Below the pieces are notes generated by a model, which was given only the letters and a program-made list of their open reading frames with translations, was not told the DNA's origin and did no database searches. Made by a program: the position numbers and the translations under genes. This document shows positions 1 to 4,908 of a stretch of DNA of 5,277 nt, piece by piece; the first letter of the stretch is position 1, and every line of letters starts with the position of its first letter. Source of the stretch: Synergistaceae bacterium (GTDB lineage Bacteria > Synergistota > Synergistia > Synergistales > Synergistaceae); the NCBI GenBank assembly GCA_012728505.1, contig JAAYEY010000236.1, positions 1-5,277 of the forward strand. The letters are read 5' to 3'.

Positions 1-96
1 GGTGAAGGTTTTGCAAGGATAAACATTGGGACAAACCGAGCCCAGCTTAAAGAAGCGCTTGAGAGGATTGCAGTGGCTCTTCAATCACGTGCCTGA
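1..96 (+). CDS. C-terminal end of a MalY/PatB-type PLP-dependent lyase/aminotransferase (partial)
   Basis: Frame 1 is open from the window edge to TGA at 94-96 and gives 31 residues beginning GEGFARINIGTNRAQLKEAL. The pattern G-x-GF-x-R-x-N-x-G, then a conserved Arg and an amphipathic EALERI helix, is typical of the extreme C-terminus of fold-type I PLP enzymes of the MalY/PatB class. These act as cystathionine beta-lyases or aminotransferases in the cytoplasm. The PLP lysine and the rest of the active site lie outside the window, so substrate and exact activity cannot be judged. The stop codon lies within the left arm of a large inverted-repeat structure (92-143). The next gene on the same strand starts 237 bases further on and could share the transcript. 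The family call is fairly secure; another class I/II aminotransferase is the main alternative. Confidence 0.7.
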   Translation, partial: GEGFARINIGTNRAQLKEALERIAVALQSRA

Positions 97-143
97 TCCG
101 AGGTATACCGGCGAGACGCCGGGGTAAAGTGTGCCTCGGCAGG
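92..143 (+). other. Nested stem-loop overlapping the lyase stop codon
   Basis: The outer stem pairs CCTG (92-95) and CCGAGG (98-103) with CCTCGG (134-139) and CAGG (140-143): ten base pairs with a two-base bulge at 96-97. Inside it sits a perfect hairpin, CCGGCG (108-113), loop AGA, CGCCGG (117-122). An asymmetric internal loop separates the two stems (TATA on the left, 123-133 on the right). No T-tract follows, so it is not a standard intrinsic terminator. It could be a factor-dependent terminator or pause site, an mRNA 3'-end stabiliser, or a structured leader for the downstream gene. Only the pairing is seen; the role is unknown. Confidence 0.6.
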
Positions 144-145
144 TT

Positions 146-235
146 CCTAAAACAGTTGTTTGACAATCGTTTGACTATAGTTCGACCGCTCCTAAAACAA
201 CCGCTTCACTATTGCTTCACGCAACACGTTTCACG
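146..235. repeat. Two degenerate 45-bp direct repeats
   Basis: Copy 1 begins CCTAAAACAG at 146 and copy 2 begins CCTAAAACAA at 191. They align without gaps for about 30 bases. Most differences are T/C transitions or G/C swaps, and a 3-base shift appears near the end. Each copy carries three heptads of the form G-Y-T-Y-S-A-C. In copy 1 the heptads sit exactly 11 bases apart (158, 169, 180). In copy 2 they are at 203, 214 and 228. Two more heptads follow at 241 and 255. The stretch is non-coding in any convincing frame. It looks like a duplicated and decayed binding-site array or a degenerate minisatellite. Confidence 0.6.
156..188. promoter_or_regulatory. Three abutting 11-bp operator-like units (FadR-subfamily pattern)
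   Basis: The stretch divides exactly into TTGTTTGACAA (156-166), TCGTTTGACTA (167-177) and TAGTTCGACCG (178-188). The first two fit TNGTNNNACNA, the general pattern known for FadR-subfamily GntR regulators. The third misses only the last A. An 11-bp period places every unit on nearly the same face of the helix. The array lies about 150 bases upstream of the FAH-family gene. A FadR/FCD-type regulator is encoded at the other end of the window, but nothing in the sequence proves that it binds here. Confidence 0.35.
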
Positions 236-255
236 TTACAGCTTCACGCCAGATG

Positions 256-288
256 TTCCACCTGGCAGTCTTTAACAGCAGGTGGGAA
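256..288 (+). other. Hairpin in the leader of the FAH-family gene
   Basis: TTCCACCTG (256-264) pairs with CAGGTGGGAA (279-288), allowing one bulged G, around a 14-base loop. It ends about 30 bases before the ribosome binding site. The bases after it are A/T-rich but contain no T-run, so it is not an intrinsic terminator. It could affect mRNA stability or be chance pairing. Confidence 0.4.
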
Positions 289-333
289 AGTTCAGAATAT
301 AAATATTAAAAGACTAATAGGAGGAATATCTTT

Positions 334-1113
334 ATGGCAAAGAAAAAACCGCTCGTCTGCTATTGCCGTTTCTGGGTCGACGGGAGAACTTACTCAGGCA
401 CGATACGAGATAATTCAGTAGATATAGTCGAAGGAGATCCATTTACAGGGTTTTCTCCAATCAGGCTGAGCTACCCTGTGGATAGAGTAAAGTTTCTGCC
501 TCCCTTCATGCCAAAGAGGATCTGGTGCATAGGCCGTAATTATCTTGGACATGTAAAGGAACTGAACAATGAAATTCCTAAGGAACCTCTTGTTTTCATG
601 AAATCTACCTCTGCGATAATCGGAGCCAATGATTTTATTCGTATCCCAGAATGGGCAGGCCGGATCGACTATGAAGGTGAACTTGCCGTGGTTATCGGCA
701 AGGCGGGGCGTAATATCCCGGAAGAAGAGGCGTTCAGCCATGTGCTGGGCTACTCAATAATGAACGACGTAACTGCAAGGGAGCTTCAGAAGTCAGATGG
801 ACAGTGGACCCGAGCGAAAAGCTTCGACACATTTGCTCCATTCGGGCCCGCTCTTCTTGTAACAGATCAAATGCCAGAGGATGCGGTTATAAGAACAACC
901 CTAAACGGAAAGAATGTACAGGAAGCAACATTTTCGCAGATGATATTCCCGGTACAGAGGCTTATATCTCACATCAGTAAATTTGCAACGCTTGAGCCTG
1001 GCGATGTCATTGCAAGCGGGACACCTCAGGGCGTAGGCCCAATGAAGCCGGGAGACTTGGTTGAGGTCTCTATAGAAGGTATAGGCAGTCTTAAAAATAT
1101 CTGCGCTAACTAA
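334..1113 (+). CDS. Fumarylacetoacetate hydrolase (FAH) family protein
   Basis: The 259-residue cytoplasmic protein has a short N-terminal domain (about 1-55) followed by the FAH catalytic fold. Visible family residues are GRNY at 67-70, the catalytic pair H73/E76, metal ligands E114 and E116 in IDYEGEL, D145 in MNDVTARELQ, and K162 in the AKSFDTFAP segment. The substrate-loop signature SGTPQGVG is at 228-235. The spacing of these residues matches the human FAHD1-type acylpyruvase/oxaloacetate decarboxylase arrangement. Relatives hydrolyse or decarboxylate 2,4-diketo or 2-oxo acids, or act as 2-hydroxyhepta-2,4-diene-1,7-dioate isomerase; the true substrate cannot be read from sequence. Length is normal for the family. 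The ATG is fixed by AGGAGG at 319-324, nine bases upstream. The gene follows the lyase fragment on the same strand and ends before a terminator at 1141-1189. The family is certain; the specific activity is not. Confidence 0.93.
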   Translation: MAKKKPLVCYCRFWVDGRTYSGTIRDNSVDIVEGDPFTGFSPIRLSYPVDRVKFLPPFMPKRIWCIGRNYLGHVKELNNEIPKEPLVFMKSTSAIIGANDFIRIPEWAGRIDYEGELAVVIGKAGRNIPEEEAFSHVLGYSIMNDVTARELQKSDGQWTRAKSFDTFAPFGPALLVTDQMPEDAVIRTTLNGKNVQEATFSQMIFPVQRLISHISKFATLEPGDVIASGTPQGVGPMKPGDLVEVSIEGIGSLKNICAN

Positions 1114-1140
1114 GAGTTCTTTAGATTGAGGTCAAATGAA

Positions 1141-1189
1141 AAGGAGACGGATCACAATGGTCCGCCTCCTTATATTTTTGTTTCTTTTT
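1141..1189 (+). terminator. Intrinsic terminator after the FAH gene, possibly bidirectional
   Basis: AAGGAGACGGATC (1141-1153) pairs with GGTCCGCCTCCTT (1159-1171) around a 5-base loop, with one A-C mismatch and one wobble pair. A T-rich tail follows at 1171-1189 on the + strand. Read on the minus strand, the same hairpin is followed by a shorter TTTTCATTT tail, so it may also end the convergent DUF502 transcript, whose stop codon is at 1189-1191. Confidence 0.8.
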
Positions 1190-1797
1190 CAGGATTTCAT
1201 TCCCAGTGAGATTATCTTTGTAAAAGCCTTTTCGGGCGTAAGATCGAGGTATTCGACACTCTCTTCAGGAAAGAAGAAGACAAGACCTGTGGTTGGATTT
1301 GGGGATGTGGGAACGAAGATCGTAACCCTGTTGCTTCCGTCTTCCGCTTTTTCCCTCTTCGTCACAAAACCTATTATGTAGCCCTCTCCGCACGGTACCT
1401 TGGCTGTCCCTAGGTATCCGCCGTCGCGGCCGCCCGCAGTGAATGTCTGCACAATCTCTTGAAAAGTGGCGTACCATCCACCTACCACGGGTATCTTTGA
1501 TATCAAATGATCAATAATATTGAGGAACCACTTCTCTTTTCTTCTCAGTTTACGACCCGTATATATCAGCAGTACTATTATAAACAGTGTCACTGCTATG
1601 GCCGTTCTAACGGATTTTGTAATTCCAAATATTTTTCCGCCCAGCGCCTCGAAGAGTATGAAGAGGGTATAGAATAAGAATACCAAAACACCAAGCGGTA
1701 TGAGCGCGATACATCCAAGAAAAAAATCCTTGGTGATTCTTCCGATTTTCGATATATGTGAACTTTTTTTGTCGTTTGACTTATTTTTGCTGTCCAT
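1189..1797 (-). CDS. DUF502 family integral membrane protein
   Basis: The 202-residue protein has a basic, hydrophilic N-terminus (1-23). Two hydrophobic segments follow at about 26-50 and 64-80, with a positively charged GRKLRRKEK stretch after the second. The soluble C-terminal part carries the DUF502 hallmarks: KIPVVGGWYATFQEIVQ (101-117), GFVTKRE (143-149), VPTSPNPTTG (162-171), and the terminal S-L-G (197-199). The family is widespread in bacteria and includes plant COV1-like proteins; its biochemical role is not established. Length is usual for the family. The ATG is preceded by GGAG ten bases upstream (plus coordinates 1808-1811). It is transcribed away from the PlsC-type gene, whose likely promoter overlaps its first codons, so expression of the two may interfere or be coordinated. 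The family call is strong; the function is unknown. Confidence 0.9.
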   Translation of the reverse strand: MDSKNKSNDKKSSHISKIGRITKDFFLGCIALIPLGVLVFLFYTLFILFEALGGKIFGITKSVRTAIAVTLFIIVLLIYTGRKLRRKEKWFLNIIDHLISKIPVVGGWYATFQEIVQTFTAGGRDGGYLGTAKVPCGEGYIIGFVTKREKAEDGSNRVTIFVPTSPNPTTGLVFFFPEESVEYLDLTPEKAFTKIISLGMKS

Positions 1798-1804
1798 TTA
1801 TATA
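1776..1804 (+). promoter_or_regulatory. Probable sigma-70-type promoter for the PlsC-type gene
   Basis: TTGACT (1776-1781), a 17-base spacer and TATATA (1799-1804) predict a start near 1811, giving a leader of about 75 bases. The promoter overlaps the start codon and first codons of the divergent DUF502 gene (ATG at 1797 on the minus strand). It is called from sequence only. Confidence 0.45.
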
Positions 1805-1872
1805 TCACTCCAAGACTTGTCAATTTACTCACTTCTGAGATATCCTTACTATAGGTGCAAAAGATGCGGAGA

Positions 1873-1878
1873 GGGAGG
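1873..1878 (+). promoter_or_regulatory. Ribosome binding site fixing the PlsC-type start at 1888
   Basis: GGGAGG lies nine bases before ATG 1888. The upstream in-frame GTG at 1855 and ATG at 1864 have no such site, and this element would fall inside their coding sequence. The site is part of a small imperfect palindrome (GAGG, AAT, CCTC), which is too short to be a convincing regulatory hairpin. Confidence 0.75.
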
Positions 1879-1887
1879 AATCCTCAA

Positions 1888-2526
1888 ATGTTATACAAGA
1901 TAACAGCTGTTATTGTCTCAATCTATTTTACTCTCTATCACCGTCTTTCGGTGAGCGGAAAAGAAAAAATACCTTCAAACATGCCGGTGATAGTTGCTTC
2001 AAACCATGCAAGCTACCTTGACCCTCCTCTTGTCGGTTACACCTTTTGCCCCAGGATACTCAAGTTCGTAGCTTGGGAGAAACTTTTTAAAGTACCGCTC
2101 GTAGGCGCCTATCTGAATAAGATGGGGGCAGTGCCCGTTTCACCAGAAAACAAAAATAGTTCGGCCTCTCTTCTGAGAATGATAATAGGTTTTATAGAAG
2201 AAGGCTACAGTGTATACATTTGCCCAGAAGGACACCGTACCGAGGATGGAACCCTTCAGCCATTGGAGGGAGGAGTCTCACTTCTCTCGCTTAAAACCGG
2301 AGCTCCTGTTGTTCCCACCTGGGCTGGAGGTACATACCGGGCGATGTCTCCACACATGAAGTTCCCCCGCCCCCGCAAACTTTACGTCGTATATGGAGAC
2401 CCTATATTTCCTTCAGAGATACCTTCGGAGAGCACGGAAAAGGAGAAACGCAAATACATCCTTGATAAGATAGAAGAATTTTACGTAGAGATGGATAGAA
2501 AAGACAGAGAAAAATATCCCAGATAG
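1888..2526 (+). CDS. PlsC-type 1-acyl-glycerol-3-phosphate acyltransferase
   Basis: The 212-residue membrane-associated acyltransferase would transfer an acyl chain to lysophosphatidic acid to make phosphatidic acid in phospholipid synthesis. A hydrophobic N-terminal helix (about 5-20) precedes the PlsC domain. Motif I is N39-H40-A-S-Y-L-D45, with the catalytic His-Asp pair. Motif III is PEGHRTEDG, with E114, G115 and R117, where His replaces the common Thr/Ser. Motif IV is APVVPTWAGG (139-148). The motif II region is MGAVPVSPENK and lacks the Arg often found there, so substrate preference may differ from classical PlsC. The start at ATG 1888 is chosen over GTG 1855 because of the GGGAGG site. 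The gene stands alone between a divergent DUF502 gene and a convergent radical SAM gene and has its own terminator. The family is secure; the acceptor could be another lysolipid. Confidence 0.9.
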   Translation: MLYKITAVIVSIYFTLYHRLSVSGKEKIPSNMPVIVASNHASYLDPPLVGYTFCPRILKFVAWEKLFKVPLVGAYLNKMGAVPVSPENKNSSASLLRMIIGFIEEGYSVYICPEGHRTEDGTLQPLEGGVSLLSLKTGAPVVPTWAGGTYRAMSPHMKFPRPRKLYVVYGDPIFPSEIPSESTEKEKRKYILDKIEEFYVEMDRKDREKYPR

Positions 2527-2539
2527 AACCAAGTAGAAT

Positions 2540-2587
2540 AGGCTACACTAGGATAAAAAACCCTCACGATCCTGCTTAGCCTTTTTT
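2540..2587 (+). terminator. Intrinsic terminator after the PlsC-type gene
   Basis: AGGCTA (2540-2545) pairs with TAGCCT (2577-2582), and an inner stem AGGAT (2550-2554) pairs with ATCCT (2569-2573) across a small internal loop. A T-run at 2582-2587 follows. It begins 14 bases after the stop codon. The T-run reaches the stop codon of the convergent radical SAM gene. No good T-run appears on the minus strand, so it probably works mainly in the + direction. Confidence 0.75.
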
Positions 2588-3879
2588 CACTTATTTGATC
2601 TAGCTAGGTCCTTCAGCTCCTGTAGGTTCTCCGGTGTTATATTTCCCGAAATCCATGAAGAATATACGGAGTTATTCTGAAGCAAAGGTTCATTCCTAAG
2701 CTCAGGCATCTTATCTGCCGCTGTTTCAAAAGAAGGCGTTCCCGGTATAGGAGAAAACTCAGCTAGCTTTGGCTTCCCACCGGAAGAATGGACAAAATTT
2801 ATGGTTTCCTTAACAGAATTGATGCTTTGGCCGGGCAGACCGAGCAAAATGTATGTCTCACAGTCTTCCCTTGAATAACCGGCATTGAGAAGATACCTGA
2901 CGGCATTCGCGTACTCTTCTCTTGCCACCTTACTAGAACTTATATCAGCCATTTTTGGATTGATGCTCTCAAGAGATAGCCGTATGGTTTTAAAGCCGGT
3001 TTTCTTGAACATCTCTGCGCATTCAGTATCTATCTCGCGCACGTGGAGGCCGTTGGGAGTGTGGAAGTTGATACTGTTTTTATACCTTGAATTCAGTTCA
3101 CAACAGAGAGGATAAAAACACCTTGTTTTATCAAGAAGAAGAGCGTCATCGTAGAAGGCAACATCCTTCACTCCCAGGCGGACCTGGAAATCTATTTCGC
3201 AAAGAACATCGGAGACAGTTCTTCTCGTGTAATTTGGCCAAAGAAGCCGCGAGGCACAGTAGCTACAAGAGAGGGGACATCCGAAGGATGTCATTGTAAT
3301 GGCGTAGGGCAGGTCTTCGTATAAATCCATGGCAGGGTAAGGGCTGTCCGGAATCCAGCTATCTAAAACTATGTAATCTGCGCCAAGGCCTTTTGCGTGG
3401 TCTGGACAAAGTCTGGCATAGACACCACCCAATATGATAGACACATCGGGAAGCTCTCTTTTAATGATAGAGATTATCCACTTTACACCCCCATACCAAT
3501 AGGTCATCGCAGAAGTGAGAAAAATAGCATCTGGCCTGGGTATATCGGCCAGTCGTTTCTTTATTTCCATTTCGGATAATCCGAAACGATGATATTTCCT
3601 TTTTACCCCACTGTAGACAAAGGGTTTTTCTATTTCGATGTTGGCTATTTTTTCTCGGCCAAAAGATCTTTTGCCATCCGATGCCTCACGGATACAGTCG
3701 AGGAGATAGACCTCGTTACCGTTCATCCTCATCCTGTTCAAAAGATAGAGCAGTCCTACGGGTTTTGACCAGAGATCAAAAAAAGCAAAATCCTCAACAG
3801 GCGGATTTATGCCTAAGATCCTCTTGTCTCTCATAGAAAAGAGTTCTTCAACTTTTATTTCTTCAGTGATTGTTCTCAA
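2587..3879 (-). CDS. B12-binding-domain-type radical SAM protein
   Basis: The 430-residue cytoplasmic protein has two parts. Residues about 18-170 resemble the N-terminal Rossmann-like cobalamin-binding domain of COG1032-type proteins: RILGINPPVEDFAF, a D-L-W-x-K-P-x-GLLYLL stretch, and IILGGVYARLCPDHA at 148-162. No DxHxxG cobalamin-ligand motif is visible, so B12 binding is uncertain. The radical SAM core follows, with the [4Fe-4S] cysteines C201, C205 and C208 in GCPLSCSYC. Further core elements are VAFYDDALLLD (240-250), IRLSLES (299-305), ILLGLPGQS (344-352) and FSPIPGTP (375-382). The substrate is unknown. The start is unresolved: TTG 3879 has GAGAGG only two bases upstream, while the in-frame ATG at 3834 would give 415 residues but lacks a clear ribosome binding site. 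It lies 82 bases downstream of the prepilin gene on the same strand, so co-transcription is possible. Confidence 0.88.
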   Translation of the reverse strand: MRTITEEIKVEELFSMRDKRILGINPPVEDFAFFDLWSKPVGLLYLLNRMRMNGNEVYLLDCIREASDGKRSFGREKIANIEIEKPFVYSGVKRKYHRFGLSEMEIKKRLADIPRPDAIFLTSAMTYWYGGVKWIISIIKRELPDVSIILGGVYARLCPDHAKGLGADYIVLDSWIPDSPYPAMDLYEDLPYAITMTSFGCPLSCSYCASRLLWPNYTRRTVSDVLCEIDFQVRLGVKDVAFYDDALLLDKTRCFYPLCCELNSRYKNSINFHTPNGLHVREIDTECAEMFKKTGFKTIRLSLESINPKMADISSSKVAREEYANAVRYLLNAGYSREDCETYILLGLPGQSINSVKETINFVHSSGGKPKLAEFSPIPGTPSFETAADKMPELRNEPLLQNNSVYSSWISGNITPENLQELKDLARSNK

Positions 3880-3961
3880 AACCTCTCTGCCCTAAATTAT
3901 TATCTATCTCCTGCCATTAAAATTTGACGTGGCTGACCATCAGTTTTTAAGATCATGGAAA

Positions 3962-4510
3962 TCACTTACTAATTACCGACAACAACATATCATGCCCACT
4001 GTTAGTGTAGTTAAATTTTGGGAGGTTATCCATATCAGGCTGATAGGAAGGTCCTACAAAGATACCGCCATAAAGTCCGGATTTCTCAGCTTGATTTTCT
4101 AGAGATCTTTTCACTCCCTTACTGACATCACGGACATCTGCAACAGAGAATGCAATGCTGTGGTCATTAGAAACTTTCATGGCCCCGACCCAATAACCAT
4201 CGCCTTTTGTCACAAGATCGCTGTAACTAGCAGGGCCTGGCGATCCGGGAGGGATTGTTTTATAAGAGTCTGATCCCTCATCATAGAACCATATAGGCCA
4301 GCTTCCGTTGTCCGCTTTATAGAGCAGAGCTGCGGACTTCATGGTCCTAATGTCTGAAATTATCCTTGCTGCTTTTGCTGAATTGATGGCCGATTCCGCT
4401 GATAACATAACCATGCCGGCAAGGATTCCGATTATAACGACAACAATAAGAAGTTCAACGAGAGTAAAGGCTCTCTTTTTCGGCGAATTTCTTGTTTTAA
4501 TACCTATCAT
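3962..4510 (-). CDS. Type IV prepilin / pseudopilin-like protein
   Basis: With the ATG at 4510 the product is 182 residues. A short basic leader, MIGIKTRNSPKKRA, is followed by the class III prepilin signature FTLVELLIVVVIIGILAGM. Prepilin peptidase should cut between A14 and F15, leaving Phe as residue 1 and the conserved Glu at mature position 5. The residue before the cut is Ala rather than the usual Gly. The hydrophobic helix continues into an amphipathic alpha-1 region with ALLYKADNGSWP, as in pilins and GspG-like pseudopilins. The C-terminal part is Gly/Ser/Tyr-rich and has no cysteine, so the disulfide-bonded loop of many pilins is absent. The in-frame GTG at 4531 is rejected because the AGAGGA site lies inside that extension. 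No assembly ATPase or peptidase gene is nearby, so this is an orphan (pseudo)pilin in this window. Confidence 0.88.
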   Translation of the reverse strand: MIGIKTRNSPKKRAFTLVELLIVVVIIGILAGMVMLSAESAINSAKAARIISDIRTMKSAALLYKADNGSWPIWFYDEGSDSYKTIPPGSPGPASYSDLVTKGDGYWVGAMKVSNDHSIAFSVADVRDVSKGVKRSLENQAEKSGLYGGIFVGPSYQPDMDNLPKFNYTNSGHDMLLSVISK

Positions 4511-4519
4511 TCTCATCAG

Positions 4520-4525
4520 TCCTCT
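4520..4525 (-). promoter_or_regulatory. Ribosome binding site fixing the prepilin start at 4510
   Basis: Read on the minus strand this is AGAGGA. It lies nine bases before ATG 4510 and only three before the in-frame ATG at 4516. It falls inside the reading frame if GTG 4531 is used. ATG 4510 also gives a prepilin leader of normal length. Confidence 0.65.
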
Positions 4526-4546
4526 TATCACTAATTGCTATTTCCG

Positions 4547-4575
4547 AATATATTATAAGCATGATATTTAGTCAA
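4547..4575 (-). promoter_or_regulatory. Probable sigma-70-type promoter for the prepilin gene
   Basis: On the minus strand TTGACT (plus 4570-4575), a 17-base spacer and TATATT (plus 4547-4552) form a good promoter, predicting a start near 4540 and a leader of about 30 bases. An overlapping TATAAT at 4552-4557 has only a 12-base spacer to the same -35. The radical SAM gene downstream may also depend on this promoter. Confidence 0.5.
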
Positions 4576-4628
4576 ATTCGAACCGATGAACAAGTTATAG
4601 AAAGCCTTTTAACAAAATAATTAAACAA

Positions 4629-4641
4629 GTGGTCTGACCAC
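4629..4641. promoter_or_regulatory. Operator-like palindrome GTGGTC-T-GACCAC
   Basis: A perfect 13-bp dyad centred on 4635. Its core TGGTCTGACCA fits the FadR-subfamily pattern TNGTNNNACNA and resembles known LldR/PdhR/FadR operators, which contain TGGT-N3-ACCA. It lies about 54 bases upstream of the -35 box of the prepilin promoter and about 204 bases upstream of the regulator's -35 box. The encoded GntR-family protein is the natural candidate binder; this is inference. Confidence 0.5.
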
Positions 4642-4808
4642 CGGAATAGTAATTCAAAATCTGTGAAATTAAGGAATGATTATAAATAAAATTAGTTTCA
4701 TAACCTGTTCTATCAGCTCTGGAAACTATTCTCGTTTGGTAGGTACCAGTGCTGGGATAGGTCAGGTCTTACTGTGAGCGTTTATCACATCTATAAATCG
4801 GCCTATTA

Positions 4809-4829
4809 CTAAGTAGTCTGACTATTTAG
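4809..4829. promoter_or_regulatory. 21-bp operator-like palindrome with core TAGTCTGACTA
   Basis: Arms CTAAGTAGTC (4809-4818) and GACTATTTAG (4820-4829) flank a central T, with nine of ten positions complementary. The inner TAGTCTGACTA fits TNGTNNNACNA and shares the seven-base core GTCTGAC with the site at 4629-4641. Its centre is about 61 bases before the predicted start of the GntR-family transcript, upstream of the -35 box. Autoregulation is likely but unproven. Confidence 0.5.
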
Positions 4830-4844
4830 AATATACAACCTGAC

Positions 4845-4873
4845 TTGAATTTTTTCTGCAGGCATGGTATAAA
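4845..4873 (+). promoter_or_regulatory. Probable promoter for the GntR-family gene
   Basis: TTGAAT (4845-4850), a 17-base spacer and TATAAA (4868-4873) are preceded by an extended -10 TGG at 4865-4867. The predicted start is near 4880, about 29 bases before the ATG. A GTATA-AAG-TATAC dyad at 4867-4879 covers the -10 box and could be a repressor site. Confidence 0.55.
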
Positions 4874-4908
4874 GTATACTGGGTGGTCCAGGAAAGGAGT
4901 TTTTTCAC

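Larger units (their letters stand above)
4511..4908. other. 398-base non-coding divergent regulatory region
   Basis: This interval separates the prepilin start (minus) from the GntR-family start (plus). It holds a probable promoter at each end, two palindromes with a shared GTCTGAC core (4629-4641 and 4809-4829), and two other dyads: TGGTAGGTACCA at 4737-4748, and GTATA-AAG-TATAC at 4867-4879 over the -10 box of the regulator. Nothing identifiable was seen at 4650-4735. It contains no RNA gene or convincing small protein gene that I can recognise. Confidence 0.6.

Noticed and set aside
160..181. Promoter from TTGACA (160-165) with TATAGT (176-181)
   Set aside because: The spacer is only about 10 bases. 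Neither TTGACA (160) nor TTGACT (171) has a -10 box at 16-18 bases. The TTGAC strings are part of the repeat units.
146..261. CRISPR array
   Set aside because: Units are 11-14 bases apart with no room for spacers, the repeats are degenerate, and no cas gene is present.
212..421. 69-codon open frame overlapping the FAH start
   Set aside because: It runs out of frame into the FAH gene and encodes low-similarity, repeat-derived sequence with no ribosome binding site. It is a shadow of non-coding repeats plus the real gene.
1136..1381. 81-codon + strand frame opposite the DUF502 gene
   Set aside because: It starts in the terminator hairpin and lies antisense to a clear family member; there is no independent support.
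1798..1822. Minus-strand promoter for the DUF502 gene using TTGACA and ATATAA
   Set aside because: The spacer is about 14 bases and the predicted transcript start would fall inside the coding region, so it would not include the ribosome binding site.
3880..3961. Terminator or separate promoter between the prepilin and radical SAM genes
   Set aside because: Only 4-bp stems were found with no T-run. A GATAAT-like -10 exists on the minus strand but has no acceptable -35, so neither was called.
4561..4620. 19-codon + strand open frame in the divergent region
   Set aside because: It has no ribosome binding site, overlaps the prepilin promoter, and has no recognisable sequence; likely chance.
4737..4899. 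T-box or other riboswitch leader before the GntR gene
   Set aside because: No T-box consensus or terminator/antiterminator pair was found, and the strong promoter at 4845-4873 would leave only about 29 bases of leader.
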